From Perkinsus olseni (taxonomy: Eukaryota; Perkinsozoa; Perkinsida; Perkinsidae), in contig JABANP010000484.1 of the NCBI GenBank assembly GCA_013115135.1, positions 1 to 40,260 of the forward strand: DNA of 40,260 bases, in the 5' to 3' direction. The notes under the pieces were generated by a model. It did not search any database. It had not been told where the DNA came from and was given only the letters and a program-made list of their open reading frames with translations. Both the position numbers and the translations under genes were made by a program. This document shows, one piece after another, positions 20,075 through 29,863 of the stretch (position 1 is its first letter; every line of letters starts with the position of its first letter).

Positions 20075-21231
20075 ATCTCTGTGCCGAGAATAGTCTTCTC
20101 GTGTTAACTGCGAAGAGCAGCCAACTCTCGGAGCGTTCATCATTCACAACGACTCATTTCACGAATGCGTTGTTCTTACTCTTCACTCGCATAGCTACAC
20201 CGTTACGCCATATCACATGATATATTATTTGGAGTAAAACCCGCTAGGGTTCTACGCGGGTAAAATCTCTGGAGGGGGATGCGTCGCTCCGCGATCCGCG
20301 CGTAGCTACACAAAAGGAGACAAGCTATAAAGCGAACGCGTCCTTTCATAAGGGAATCATTCAAGCGGCCGCAGACCGCAGAGAGCGGCTCCCCGCTCGA
20401 TTTTCCTTCCCTATCCCTTCCCTCCCGATCTAATCTAGGGTGTGGGGTGGGCACTTCACCTTGTCGTTCCTCCCGGCCTTGAGATCAAGGCAGTGTGGCT
20501 CGACAACGTGAGTGTCACGGCTCGCGCAGGAATGCGTTTGGCAATCTTGCGCTCGCCCTCTCCGCCCAATCCCCCGCACCTACGATTTTATATCAGATAT
20601 AATAAGAGGCTTTCTTACCACCCATCAGTCGTGGTGTTCGTCCTAGTGGGGCTACATATTAATGAACTGCTTCAACAACCATCGCCACAGGGGACATGGC
20701 CACACAATCCTGCACTACTCGAGCTAGCTAGCTGCGTTGGGCGCGCTCCTTTCCGTCACCAGCGTGGTGACGGGACGCCCGCAAAACGTAGAGGAATATT
20801 TTCGGAGCTCTCTCCGAGAGGGCCTCTCGACCGCTAGGTCGAAGAGAAATAGTAAATCCACTTTCAACGCTGTCATTTTTCACCAATCCGCCGTCAGCGC
20901 AAGCGCTCATCGGAGAGCGCAAGTACTGGCGTCCCTAGTATTGGACTCCTTTTTTGTAGCCTTATATCGTTTTTTGCCAACACAACCGGCCAGTGGGGCA
21001 CGTTTTCATCGGGGAGGAAAGGAAATTTGAGCAAATTTGTTTTATATAAGCACGATAGCAACAGAGACATCAGGAGTCGCTCAGAACTGCAGGCTTTTCG
21101 GTATTCGGCATTTAATCTTTATAATTCCCGAAAAGTGACGCATTATTCCCCGAAATAATTCCTTTCTTCCCTTCCTCGGGAATTTTCCCGGGAACTATGG
21201 ACGTAATTCCCCCATTTCAGCCACCCGAGGT
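20075..21231. other. Intergenic, no gene seen
   Basis: Overlapping open frames up to about 130 codons occur but look like neither each other nor any family. Contains a 9-bp stem with 3-nt loop at 20753-20773 and a one-mismatch mirror triplet at 20809-20828. Confidence 0.45.
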
Positions 21232-21409
21232 CCTCGGCCGACGTTTCCTCCTTAACGCCCTATCTCGGCGCAATAAGAGGTAGTTGGACTGTCTTACACT
21301 CTGAGGGAAACGCAGTGTCGGTTCTCCCATCACTTCTACTGATCCTCGGTAGCAGTGGTTGACGGAAGATGGCCCGGCGTGTTCAAATTCCACCGATCGT
21401 CGTATAACT
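21232..21409 (+). pseudogene. AAAP permease fragment (end of exon 6, intron 6, start of exon 7)
   Basis: The sequence CCTCGGCCGACGTTTCCTCC through GGCGCAATAAGAGGTAGTT matches the last ~45 bp of exon 6 and its donor in copies C and D. A diverged intron 6 follows, then TTCCACCGATCGTCGTATAA, the start of exon 7. It stops abruptly and continues into an AT-rich tract. It keeps the orientation of the array, so it is a leftover of a deleted copy between C and D. Confidence 0.8.
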
Positions 21410-21425
21410 AACTTAGTTAAACTAA
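21406..21425. repeat. 20-bp mirror triplet
   Basis: AACTAA-C-TTAGTT-A-AACTAA; centres at 21412 and 21419. It begins exactly where the transporter fragment ends. Confidence 0.75.
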
Positions 21426-21545
21426 GGGATAGTATAATAACAGTTATTACAATAACTAAATTATTAAAACAAATTATTAAAGAACTTGTTATAATAATCT
21501 AGTTATGATAACTATGATTATGATTATTATTAATAATTAACATCT
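21410..21545. other. AT-rich tract
   Basis: About 85-90% A+T in otherwise ~50% GC surroundings, built from TTAATAATTA and TAGTTAT-type words. Contains further 7-bp mirror pairs at 21435-21449 and 21500-21514. No coding content. Confidence 0.8.
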
Positions 21546-22284
21546 ACCTTTATGAAGATCCGGGAAACGTAGTGAGCGCCTCCTGATGTCTTAGTAGCTA
21601 TCATACTTGGATAGAACAACTTCACTGGCGATGCGCCAGATTGGCCGGCTGGTGGATGCAGAGTGATAACGGCTCGAGAAAGTTAGGAAAAGGAGTCCAA
21701 TACCCGTAACCTCAGCACTCGCGTCTTGGAGAGTGCCACTGTAGCCGTGGAGGCGCGGCGCCTCAGGCGCCCCAGGTTGAGAAACGCGTCATCCGTTTCT
21801 CCATCAGTTCTGGACACTTCATCACGAAATCGATCTTCCGCAACCACCTGAGGCATGCCATTCTCTCTTACCATAAGAGAGAATGGCATGCGTGTCTACA
21901 AAGACATAGGAGTCTTATTTCTACGAGTGATAAACGGAGCCCGGGTTCCACCGGCACTGTGCCACGTCCACTCTACAGAACACCATACTCTCGTCATCAG
22001 TGATGACTCAATCACTGTACATCTTCGTGGACAGAACCCTGCCCTCGGCAGTACTGGGCCTGTACAGGTGACGTAGTACACCCCTTTTGAAAAAAGAGCC
22101 CTATACTGGCAGTACAGTACTGCTACAGGTGAGCGGAAGTCTTGCCATTAATAACCCAACAACTTGAATGAAGATCATGGAGAGTGTGTATATGATGTGC
22201 GAGCCTCTATGATGCTGGTAAAGCAGTCCGCTTATGAAAAGACTACTGAGGACGCCGTCAACACCATTTTGAATAAGGAGACAC
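21546..22284. other. Intergenic, no gene seen
   Basis: No gene recognised. Holds the 21853-21891 hairpin and a one-mismatch mirror triplet at 22103-22122. Confidence 0.45.
21853..21891. repeat. Perfect hairpin, 18-bp stem, 3-nt loop
   Basis: GCATGCCATTCTCTCTTA pairs exactly with 21874-21891 around CCA. Confidence 0.9.
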
Positions 22285-22379
22285 CAAGGCAGCAATACTC
22301 AGTTGCGCACTTGAGCTCACAAAACTTTTGATACAAAAGTCGGTGACATCTCTGCATCGCAGAGATAGACTAATGGCGG

Positions 22380-22399
22380 TCAGCAGTGCTGACTCAGCA
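22380..22399. repeat. 20-bp mirror triplet, absent from the paralogue
   Basis: TCAGCA-G-TGCTGA-C-TCAGCA; centres at 22386 and 22393. The duplicated block at 18612-18630 reads GGCGACCAGCACCACC where this copy has GGCGGTCAG, 14 extra bases, then CACCACC. Confidence 0.9.
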
Positions 22400-22594
22400 C
22401 CACCTGCCGCAAAACAGATATCCATGAGCGACAATTGGCCTTCGATATTCCAAGAAAGACCGTGAAGATCTATCAACTTCATGTACGCGTATACGTCAGC
22501 GGCGCCGACTCGGCGCGCTGAAATCTGACGGCTCTAATAATAACAGAAAGGCCGATCGTCCTCCGGATGCCAACCGAGGTACCGCCTCAGTCTT

Positions 22595-22986
22595 TTAGTT
22601 CTCGAAAATGAAGTTGATGCAATTTGCAACATCTACGCCTACGCCTTCAATACTGATCTGCCTCGTGAAGCAGAAAGTGAAAGCGTCAATGTCTCTGCTT
22701 ACGGGCGACAGGATAAACTGAATTGAAAGCACATCTTGAGCAGTCGCGGAGATGAAGAATCCGAACTCATGGCACGGGGGCGGATAGAGCCTCGGAAGAT
22801 CTGCGCACCCTCTTTTAGTGTTAGTGACGCGACCCTGCAGTCGAATTCTGTCAGGCTGAGATTCACGCGGAAGTCTTCATCACGACTGACGTAGAAGGTC
22901 TCGTCATTGTTGAAGAGGTTAGCGTTCGCCACTCTCATAGTAGCCACAACACCGATAAACAGGCTTTGCAAGAGAATACGAAACAT
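22595..22986 (-). pseudogene. Small secreted protein paralogue with a frameshift
   Basis: Begins at ATG 22986 with signal peptide MFRILLQSLFIGVVATM, closely matching the copy at 18762-19157. FYVSRDEDFRVNL and CRVASLTLKEG follow in frame. Similarity then continues in another frame (PCHEF, QFILSPVSRDIDAFTFCF, NCINFIFEN) to a TAA at 22595-22597. The switch falls at a run of five G (22776-22780), and one more base there would restore the family frame, so it is either a true one-base deletion or a sequencing/assembly error. In the first frame it ends early, at 22699. All conserved cysteines lie in the two parts together. Confidence 0.7.
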
Positions 22987-23395
22987 GATAGTCGAGTAAA
23001 AGAGCTGAGAAAAAAACTCGAACTTCGAATTCGCTTCAAGCGAATTGATGGGCATCGTTGGAGAGTCATCCATGGTGGATGGTCCACCAGAATAAGCGGG
23101 AAGGGATCTTCGATAGTCTTCAAGTCCCATCAGTTCCATTTCCACTCTCCGACGAGTGTCGCTCATCGAGACACTCGATGCGAGTGATTACGACTTCCCC
23201 ACAGAACCGCACCGCGCAGCTTATTGGACACGCGTTTCCACAGCTGTTACGTCACGGAATATGTAGAAAGCGCGCATTTGCGTGCATTATAACTCCATGC
23301 GAGCCGAGCATCGACGGGTAGCATAGGTGGCCTCGAGAGGAATTCTGACCGAAAGCGTGACCGGGATCGCCATTGCCTGTTATTGCCGGATCGTT

Positions 23396-23689
23396 TCTAG
23401 TCACATTAAAATGTGAGAGCGTCGGGAGCACGACGCTCGTCGAATCCAACCATCATTGAGCCCCTGACAGCACGACCCGGCGCTCAAGGCACTAGCTTGC
23501 TAGCGCGGGAGGTACAATCGGGACACACGAAGTGTCCCGTTGTGCGCTTAAGATGACATAGCATCTCTCCGCGCCGGCAACCGGCGGCCGGTTCCAACCT
23601 AGATCTGACCTATCGTTCATCCGCACTGCGGATGATCACGCTGCCGCACCACGCGTGTGCTTAGCTGAGCCGGTCTGAGTTGTCCGCTA
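23396..23689. other. Intergenic, no gene seen
   Basis: A 7-bp stem with 2-nt loop at 23401-23416, a GC-rich palindrome near 23575-23600, and GCTAGC words near 23490 that resemble, inverted, those at 32608-32623. Confidence 0.4.
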
Positions 23690-24154
23690 AATATGGCTAC
23701 CAGTTGCACTTGATAGAGATCGGCTTAGGAAGTGCGTTTGCTGGTCAACGAGCTGTCTAACTGTCATTACCCTGCGCTTTTCGATTCGTCGAGTGGCCAG
23801 GATGTGGCTTTGAGATTGCCCGCACTTAGTGATCGCGATGCTGGCTTCCAACGGTTGCCTCCGGCCCGTCTTGAAACACGGACCAAGGAGTCTAACGTAA
23901 TACGTTACTGAGGCACATACTATGTGCGAGTGTGTGAGTGGCAAACTTATACGCGTAATGGAAGTGAGGCCTCATGGCCTTGTTGGGGTCACCAACAGCC
24001 CACCTTGATCTTCGGTGAAAGGTTTGAGTATGAGCATATCCGTTAGGACCCGAAAGATGGTGAACTATGCTTGAGCAGGGAAACTCCGGTGGAGGCTCGT
24101 AGCGATACTGACGTGCAAATCGTTCGTCAGACTTGAGTATAGGGGCGAAAGACT

Positions 24155-24205
<51 letters not shown>

Positions 24206-24250
24206 AGAGTCTCAATCAGTTTTGTCAGGTAAAGCGAATGATTAGAGGTT
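23690..24250 (+). rRNA. Partial LSU (28S) rRNA, truncated at both ends
   Basis: The core from about 23866 is unmistakable: CCCGTCTTGAAACACGGACC, GGACCCGAAAGATGGTGAAC, GACGTGCAAATCG, TAGGGGCGAAAGACTAATCG, AACCATCTAGTAGCTGGTTC and CGAAGTTTCCCTCAGGATAG, in the order of LSU rRNA after expansion segment D2. Similarity ends near 24250 (GCGAATGATTAGAGGT), far short of a full LSU. Its 5' edge in the variable D2 part is uncertain. It lacks the peptidyl-transferase domain and cannot work alone. It is an rDNA fragment, perhaps with its spacer and the 5S gene that follows. Confidence 0.9.
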
Positions 24251-24462
24251 CCGAAGGAAGTAACTCACTCCGCACTCAGGAGGGCTGGCCCGCACCAGAG
24301 CAGTGTACGGCTGAGCTGGGCTGCCCCAGAGGGTTCTACTAGTGAGCAGAAGTGAGATGGAAAGTCATGACTTGGTGGCGAAATTGGTCCGACTTTGTCC
24401 GTCGATTTTGGGGTGCCGAGGTCCGTGCTGACGTTCCATCTTGGTCAACTTTAGAGTCGCCA
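24251..24462. other. Possible rDNA spacer between LSU fragment and 5S
   Basis: No homology to the rest of LSU rRNA and no coding signal. Its place between LSU and 5S fits a piece of intergenic spacer, as in Perkinsus where 5S lies in the rDNA spacer. This is inference. Confidence 0.4.
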
Positions 24463-24584
24463 GCCAGCGACCATACTGCGTCGAATACACCGGATCCCAT
24501 CCGAACTCCGAAGTTAAGCGGCGCAAGGCCCGGATAGTACTGGGGTGGGGGACCGCCCGGGAAGTCCTTAGGGTGCTGCTGGCT
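24463..24584 (+). rRNA. 5S rRNA
   Basis: 122 nt. The 5' end GCCAGC pairs with the 3' end GCTGGC. GAATACACCGGATCCCATCC and GAACTCCGAAGTTAAGCGGC are the classic loop B/C sequences, and GATAGTACTGGGGTGGG the loop D/E region, so the internal control region for TFIIIA/Pol III is present. All helices can form, so it looks like a complete gene even though the LSU piece upstream is not. Confidence 0.95.
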
Positions 24585-24586
24585 TC

Positions 24587-24591
24587 TTTTT
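24587..24591 (+). terminator. Pol III T-run terminator of 5S
   Basis: TTTTT two bases after the mature 3' end. Confidence 0.85.
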
Positions 24592-24689
24592 AAATCGCAC
24601 TCATGGCTTGTGCATACGTGCAAGTCTCCCGGAGCCCCCCGGACAATGTTATACCAGCTGAACAACGAGCAACAGTGCAAGCCTAACTA

Positions 24690-25625
24690 TACTAAGATAC
24701 GTCGGGAGGAACCGCCGTCAATGGCGGCTGCCTTTGAGAGCCACTACCCGAGTGTGGACGAGGCCGGCCTCCGCCTGTGGGAGGTTGTGGCTCGTGACGT
24801 TGACAAGGGCCATATGGAGTTTGTGTCGCCGTCGTCGCCAGATGCGGTCTTTGTCAAGTGCGCAGTTATATGCAAAGGAGGTGCCGACGCTCGCAGAGAG
24901 TCTGTGCGGCTGTCCGACCCGGCTGTGCGAATCAGAGTCGTAGAAGACTGTAAAGAGAATGGTGTAAACCGTTGCGCGGTGGATGGACCGCTTCTACATG
25001 AAACTACGCTTCTTCCGCAACTGAGCGCAGCTCGATTTTGCTGGGGCGTTCAGGAACCTGCCGGTGGATAGGAGCGAGTCTAAGTATCTTTCTATACAGC
25101 TGCTCTCACCGGATGATAAGTTGGTTGCAGGCTGCAACTTGCAGCCCGTCATCTCAGATATCCTTTTGGGATGAGATCGTCCCCACTTCGGTGGAGACGA
25201 TGATCGTCTGACGATTGGCTCCGGCGCCTTGGTTCGCATTTTCAATTGGTCAACTAAGGCCTATCGCCGGGTAATGATAGTGTACGTAGATGATGTATCG
25301 CTCATCCGTTTGCGTTCTTCCCTGGCGTTTTTGAGCGCGGCGCTCTGTCTGTTCCTCACTACTCTGTCGTTTGCCCCTGTCTTTTTTCCAAAACATTTGT
25401 TGGTAAGGACGTCAATAAAATTATAGGCTTCCTAATGCAGCTCTGAGGTCTTTTCTGACAACTCTCCTCTGTGTTGTGTTGGGCCACTGAAGCTGCTTCC
25501 CTCGAGGGTGATACCTTCGCTATTGGTACCTGGTCATCGGGTTCTTCTATTAGACCTCTTTTGCCTGCTAGCCTAACATTGCTAGGCTTCTCTTTGATTG
25601 TCGTTGCGTTTTTCTCCAATTGGGG
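24690..25625 (+). pseudogene. Decayed retroelement reverse transcriptase (YVDD), possible RNase H
   Basis: An open frame (to 25071) carries RT fingers: a GHMEFVSPSSP...VKCAVICKGG segment, then RIRVVEDCKENGVN, the family's K/R-x-R-x-V-x-D-x-R-x-x-N box. The frame then shifts: FRNLPVDRSESKYLSIQLL and, after a stop, ALVRIFNWSTKAYRRVMIVYVDD with the catalytic YVDD box, then a segment ending IGFLMQL. Further on (about 25485-25560) WATEAASLEGDTFAIGTW looks like an RNase H start. At least one stop and two frame changes show it is dead. The clade is uncertain. It starts about 100 bp after the 5S gene. Confidence 0.65.
25125..25144. repeat. 20-bp mirror triplet inside the dead RT
   Basis: TTGCAG-G-CTGCAA-C-TTGCAG; centres at 25131 and 25138. 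It lies between the fingers and YVDD parts and may itself have broken the frame. Confidence 0.8.
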
Positions 25626-26012
25626 ATAGGTAACACGCTTGCTCCATCCGTGTATTCGGAGCGGTGCCAGCATACTCATGAAAAGTCGATGGAGCTGAGC
25701 GGCTCAGCCTGAGCCCGATGGGCTCCAATAGAGGGAACCTTTTTGACAGGGTGTACTGCGCAGCAGCAATTGCACTACCGAATCGACTCGATTCGGTCGA
25801 GGGCCTCGAAGGAGAATTCTGTAGTCATTCTCTCTCGTTTAAGATCCTTAAACGGTGGACCACCACTCCCAATGCGTTGACAACGAGAAACAGTGGAGAA
25901 GCTACATGCCCCCATCTATCGTAAGTGGCGAGCCGAGGAATTCGATGACCTGAACAGGGTTAAGAGGTCTAAGAACCTTCCTCAGTGTACCCAGTAGACA
26001 AACCGCGGTATG

Positions 26013-26032
26013 TGTCCCTGGGACACTGTCCC
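26013..26032. repeat. 20-bp mirror triplet
   Basis: TGTCCC-T-GGGACA-C-TGTCCC; centres at 26019 and 26026. Confidence 0.8.
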
Positions 26033-26297
26033 ATACAGGTAGTATGCGCTCCGTACCACGGAGCCAAGGTCTGGCAGAAGTCCCTAGGGCAGGATGGTGA
26101 CTAAACCGAGAACCCATGCATTCCATGTCCTCTACCCAGCATTTTTCTCAGTTTCTCTTCATATACCTCCTAAGAGAGCCCCGTCTAAGCGACTGGCAAT
26201 CTCCTTCCAGGGCGCGGTTCATTCTTCATTGAAGAATCTTCAGTGCCCTAACACTGTAATTGCCAATGGCAGTTTGCCCAAAATCCAGGCTGAATAA

Positions 26298-26330
26298 CAG
26301 AAGTGTCTCTACACTGTAGAGACACTTCTG
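26298..26330. repeat. Perfect hairpin, 15-bp stem, 3-nt loop
   Basis: CAGAAGTGTCTCTAC pairs exactly with 26316-26330 around ACT. Confidence 0.9.
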
Positions 26331-26569
26331 TAGAGTCTATAGGGTGTTCCAATTTGATATGCCAAATCACTAAAACCAGTTTATCTCAGCACATAATGCG
26401 TGTTCGAGTCTGAAATTTTAGTATGGCATGCATCGATGTATTCAATGAATACTACTCATGATTAAACCTATTGATACTAGCTAATCGATCGGCCGATACA
26501 CTTATCTGAGGGCGCGCGGAAGATTTCCGCCGGGCAGCCGACGGCCATTAGCAGTGCCAGTTCGTTATG

Positions 26570-27166
26570 CCCGGCGAGCACGTGTCGGAGGCGTGACGCG
26601 ACCCCATCGCGGTGACAACCGTGTTGGGAGCAGCACGCGTGCGCAATCATTTTACCAGGAGAAGGATCTCCTCAGAATACTATTCTCAGAAGAATCTCAA
26701 AGACAGTTTCATCAGTTCCACGGCGAGCTCCTCAGTGACGTGTTTCTTGTGCACATATGTACGAGTTCGTTTCGGACCGAAACTTTCGGTGAACTCGTTT
26801 AACTACCGGTGTCTATCTTTTTCACAGCGCCGCTCGCATTGATGCCTGTTACCAGCTCGCACAGCCGTTGAACGGCTGTACATTGTCCGAACCGTGGAGA
26901 CGGAGACAATGTTAGTGCATATAACGGCAGCCGTTCTTTGGACCAGTATCGCCTCCATTTTCGCTCTCCCTCATTTAATGAGGGTTAATTTAACCATCGG
27001 AAGTTCGAACTGAGAGAGCCGATTTCACACAGTTGGTCAGCGAGCTTGCCAATGACGGCCCCCTCAGTCAAGGTGTATGAAAATACTGGCGAATCATCGG
27101 GCACTCGATGCGAATAATGGCGGAGGAGCGGTATGTGAGGAAGATGGAGAGAGGTATCAGCCTCAG
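26570..27166. repeat. Duplicated upstream region of transporter copy D
   Basis: Similar in order to 39711-40251: GTGTCGGAGGCGTGACGCGA, GCAGCACGCGTGCGCAA, GCCGTTGAACGGC, CGGAAGTTCGAACTGAGAGA, then exon 1. It carries the promoter-side DNA of both D and E copies. Confidence 0.8.
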
Positions 27167-28000
27167 GTGAGCTAGGCGCCATCGAGTTATCGGACTTGAC
27201 ATTATTCTCGCCTTTCAGGACTTTCTCCGCCACTTGCTGCAACGCTCTTATCTCCCAAGCCCTCTCCATACCATTTATGTTCACTACCGCCGGTTGGTTT
27301 TCTTTCATCATCCAAGCGTTGGCTGCCTCTCTCACATTCGTATGCATTCAGATGCTCCGGGCTACTCTCAGGAATGAGAAAGTAAGTGCTTCGATGCCCG
27401 TCGGCTTTTCTGCAATTGAGTATGGGATGGCTCCAGTTTTGCCGTAGGTGAAGCAGTACGCCGAAGAGAGAGGCGTGCCGTCCTTCGAGACGGGAGTACA
27501 CATTTCTGGGCGAATTCTGTGCAGGGAATTTTGGCAGAGGCGCGATAACCCTTGGTAGGAAACGAGAAGGGCAAACCGTGTTTTCCTATCCCATTTTGCG
27601 AAACAGCGCTAGGCGGAAACTCGGACTCATTCACCGTTTTTTCGTTTCGGCGAACGCGAGCTCGACAAACCGAGTTTTCTGGCTCGTTTAAAAACATGAT
27701 TTTGACATTCACAACTGATTCGTCAAATGAATCAGGCCAATTCTGTTCGAGGAACCTTTTCTATTAAAGATCCTCGAACCACTTTGAGAAGCGCGGCCCG
27801 GCGGCGGCGGCCGAAATTGTTCAGATAACCTTCGGTTTCCTTGCCCAGGTCTCGAAGTCTTCGGACAGAGGGGCGTGAGACTTGTGAATGAAAGCTGAGT
27901 ATCGGGCAATAGGCGTGTAGTGATAGTTTAGTTGGCGAGGCGCGCCGTCAATTTGAGATAGGTCCGAAGGTCGAGGCATACGTTATTTTGCGAGCCAGCG

Positions 28001-28020
28001 TCCTACTGTAGGACTCCTAC
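28001..28020. repeat. 20-bp mirror triplet (intron 3 of copy D)
   Basis: TCCTAC-T-GTAGGA-C-TCCTAC; centres at 28007 and 28014. Confidence 0.8.
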
Positions 28021-28248
28021 ACCCATGCGCTAGCATGACTTACACCCGAGTTCACGTAGACCGTGGTTCGCTTGGACCGAATCGACCCAACTACCTTCCA
28101 GTTTGGACGTGTTCTTCTATTCTGGTTTGTTTTTTCGAGATCGTTTTCATTGAACGTGGGTCAGAATTGTCTTTAGAACCGCGAGTAGCCTCCCCATTCT
28201 CAAGACCGTGCTTGAATGGATCGACGGAATCGATTCTTGGAAACAACG

Positions 28249-28268
28249 CCGGAAATTCCGGCCCGGAA
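28249..28268. repeat. 20-bp mirror triplet (intron 3 of copy D)
   Basis: CCGGAA-A-TTCCGG-C-CCGGAA; centres at 28255 and 28262. Confidence 0.8.
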
Positions 28269-29313
28269 TCGATATGGCACATGTTTATCACAAACAGTTC
28301 GTTGAACGACTTCATCTCTGTCAGCTGATACTTCTCGAATACTTTTCTGCCCTGATCACGAACCTCAGTGCAATAGGATTGTGCGCCGCCCTCATCGCGC
28401 CAGCCATAAGTGGTAAGCATTTAGTCGTGTCAAGTGCTGCCGGTTCAATAGCTCTGAGACTTTCGCAGCCTGTCGAGGGTCGTATGAGCAGTGAGCCCGA
28501 CAGAACTCATCAGAAATCCAACGACGAGTTGTTCTTTTTCAGCTGATGTTTGGATTATTATTTTCTCGGCAATAACGCTGATCATGATCCTGGTACCGTG
28601 GCTGAGGGAGATTTCAGCCGTCATGGGTGTACTCGCTGTTGTCGGCATACTCGGGAGTATGGCAGCTTGGGTGAGTTTCAGTCTACTTTGATTTGCAGCT
28701 CGTTGAGGTGAAGTTAGCTCAGGTCGGATCGGCCTTCGTTATCCTACCCGATTCACATCTGATTGAGAACCTCACGGCCCGTGAGCCTCTTCTCATGAAC
28801 TTAGTCACGGCGTTCAGCCTCGCGACGTGGACCTCGACCAACGTGCCCTCCTTACCGCCCTATCTTGGCGCAATGAGAGGTAGTTAGGCCGTCGCACACT
28901 CTCGGGGAGAACGCTTGTTCAATATTTGTTGGTGCCTGGTTAATCGTCGTTAACAGTGACCCTTCGAGGATGGCCCGGCGTGCTCAGGTTCCACCGATCG
29001 TCGTATAACTTTGACTGTTATCATCTGTTTAACCCTGTCGGTGGTGTATGTATACATTATTGGTTTGGCTGGGATGCAAATCTGTGATGGAGTATGTAAA
29101 GACTTTTATCCGGCGAGCCTCGCTGGTAAGGGTAGTAAACCGTCTGAGGGTTCAGCACGCCGTCGCTCGTCAGGCTTCCCTCCAACTGTGCTACCCCCAT
29201 GGTTGGTCTATTGCATGTATGCCTTCATGCTTCTGAGAATGTTCGCTATATTACCAATTGTCATGGTGCCGCTAATGGTTGCCTGTGAGACGGTGGTTGG
29301 ACGTATTCTGGTA

Positions 29314-29333
29314 GGAGAAATTCTCCTGGAGAA
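29314..29333. repeat. 20-bp mirror triplet (intron 7 of copy D), absent from copy C
   Basis: GGAGAA-A-TTCTCC-T-GGAGAA; centres at 29320 and 29327. Copy C reads GTAGGAAAA-TATCTTTACACC (12788 on). Copy D reads GTAGGAGAA, 14 extra bases, then TATCGTCACACC. Confidence 0.9.
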
Positions 29334-29863
29334 TATCGTCACACCGCTGCTCTTCTCCCGCGCGTTCATCAAACCCCCGCCGTCGTCCATTTGTGTCATT
29401 GGAAGCATCTGTGTCGTCTCCCCCGGTGTGCTAAAGCAGCCCGCGGTGTTTCTCAGACTTCAAGCAGGAGAACGTCGAAGTTGAGTAGACTGAAGGGTCG
29501 GAGGCTCGCTGTCAGATGTCTATTACTGACTGTTGCTGCCCTAGGGGCGATTCTGGTCAAGGAAGAGCTCGCCTACTCTCAAGCAATTGCTTCGGTTCTG
29601 TTAACGTCATGTGAGTGATCACATCGAAGTGAAAGGGTTCTTCCGAGTTCCTGGCCGGTCTTGTCGATAACGTTATCCTCTCAGGTTTATTATACATATG
29701 CCCATTATGGTTCTATACTTATGTGATGCGTCCAGCTGGTATCAAGTTGTGGGCAGTCTATGTATCCGGGGTCTTAGTGGCCGCTTTCGTAGTTGTGGGC
29801 ACATACACCTCCATCATGGGCATTATATCAGGCTCACCCGGCGCTTTCACTGAGAGGTTGTAG

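Larger units (their letters stand above)
22285..23395. repeat. Segmental duplication, copy 2
   Basis: Counterpart of 18525-19560 in the same orientation. Differences include a 14-bp insertion at 22384-22397 that builds a mirror triplet absent from copy 1, and a palindrome at 22348-22366. Confidence 0.8.
25626..26569. other. Intergenic, palindrome-rich
   Basis: No gene. Structures: 9-bp stem with 1-nt loop 25778-25796, triplet 26013-26032, 7-bp stem with 3-nt loop 26048-26064, 15-bp hairpin 26298-26330, one-mismatch triplet 26439-26458. A dispersed repeat at 25717-25765 resembles 19945-19995. Confidence 0.5.
27052..29863 (+). pseudogene. AAAP-type amino-acid permease copy D, frameshifts in exons 1 and 3
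   Basis: Nine exons: 27052-27166, 27219-27381, 27448-27554, 28325-28412, 28543-28670, 28723-28879, 28988-29310, 29457-29610, 29685-29863. Exons 2 and 4-9 keep length and phase and are open. Exon 1 is 115 nt instead of 113: an extra base after TCGGGC leads to a TAA, and another lies at GAGGAAGATGG. Exon 3 is 107 nt instead of 105, with extra bases at GAGACGGGAG and CCCTTGG. Four single-base insertions in two exons against none in the others suggest decay or a poorly sequenced stretch. Intron 3 is enlarged to 770 nt and holds two mirror triplets. Intron 7 has a 14-bp mirror insertion that copy C lacks. Confidence 0.75.
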
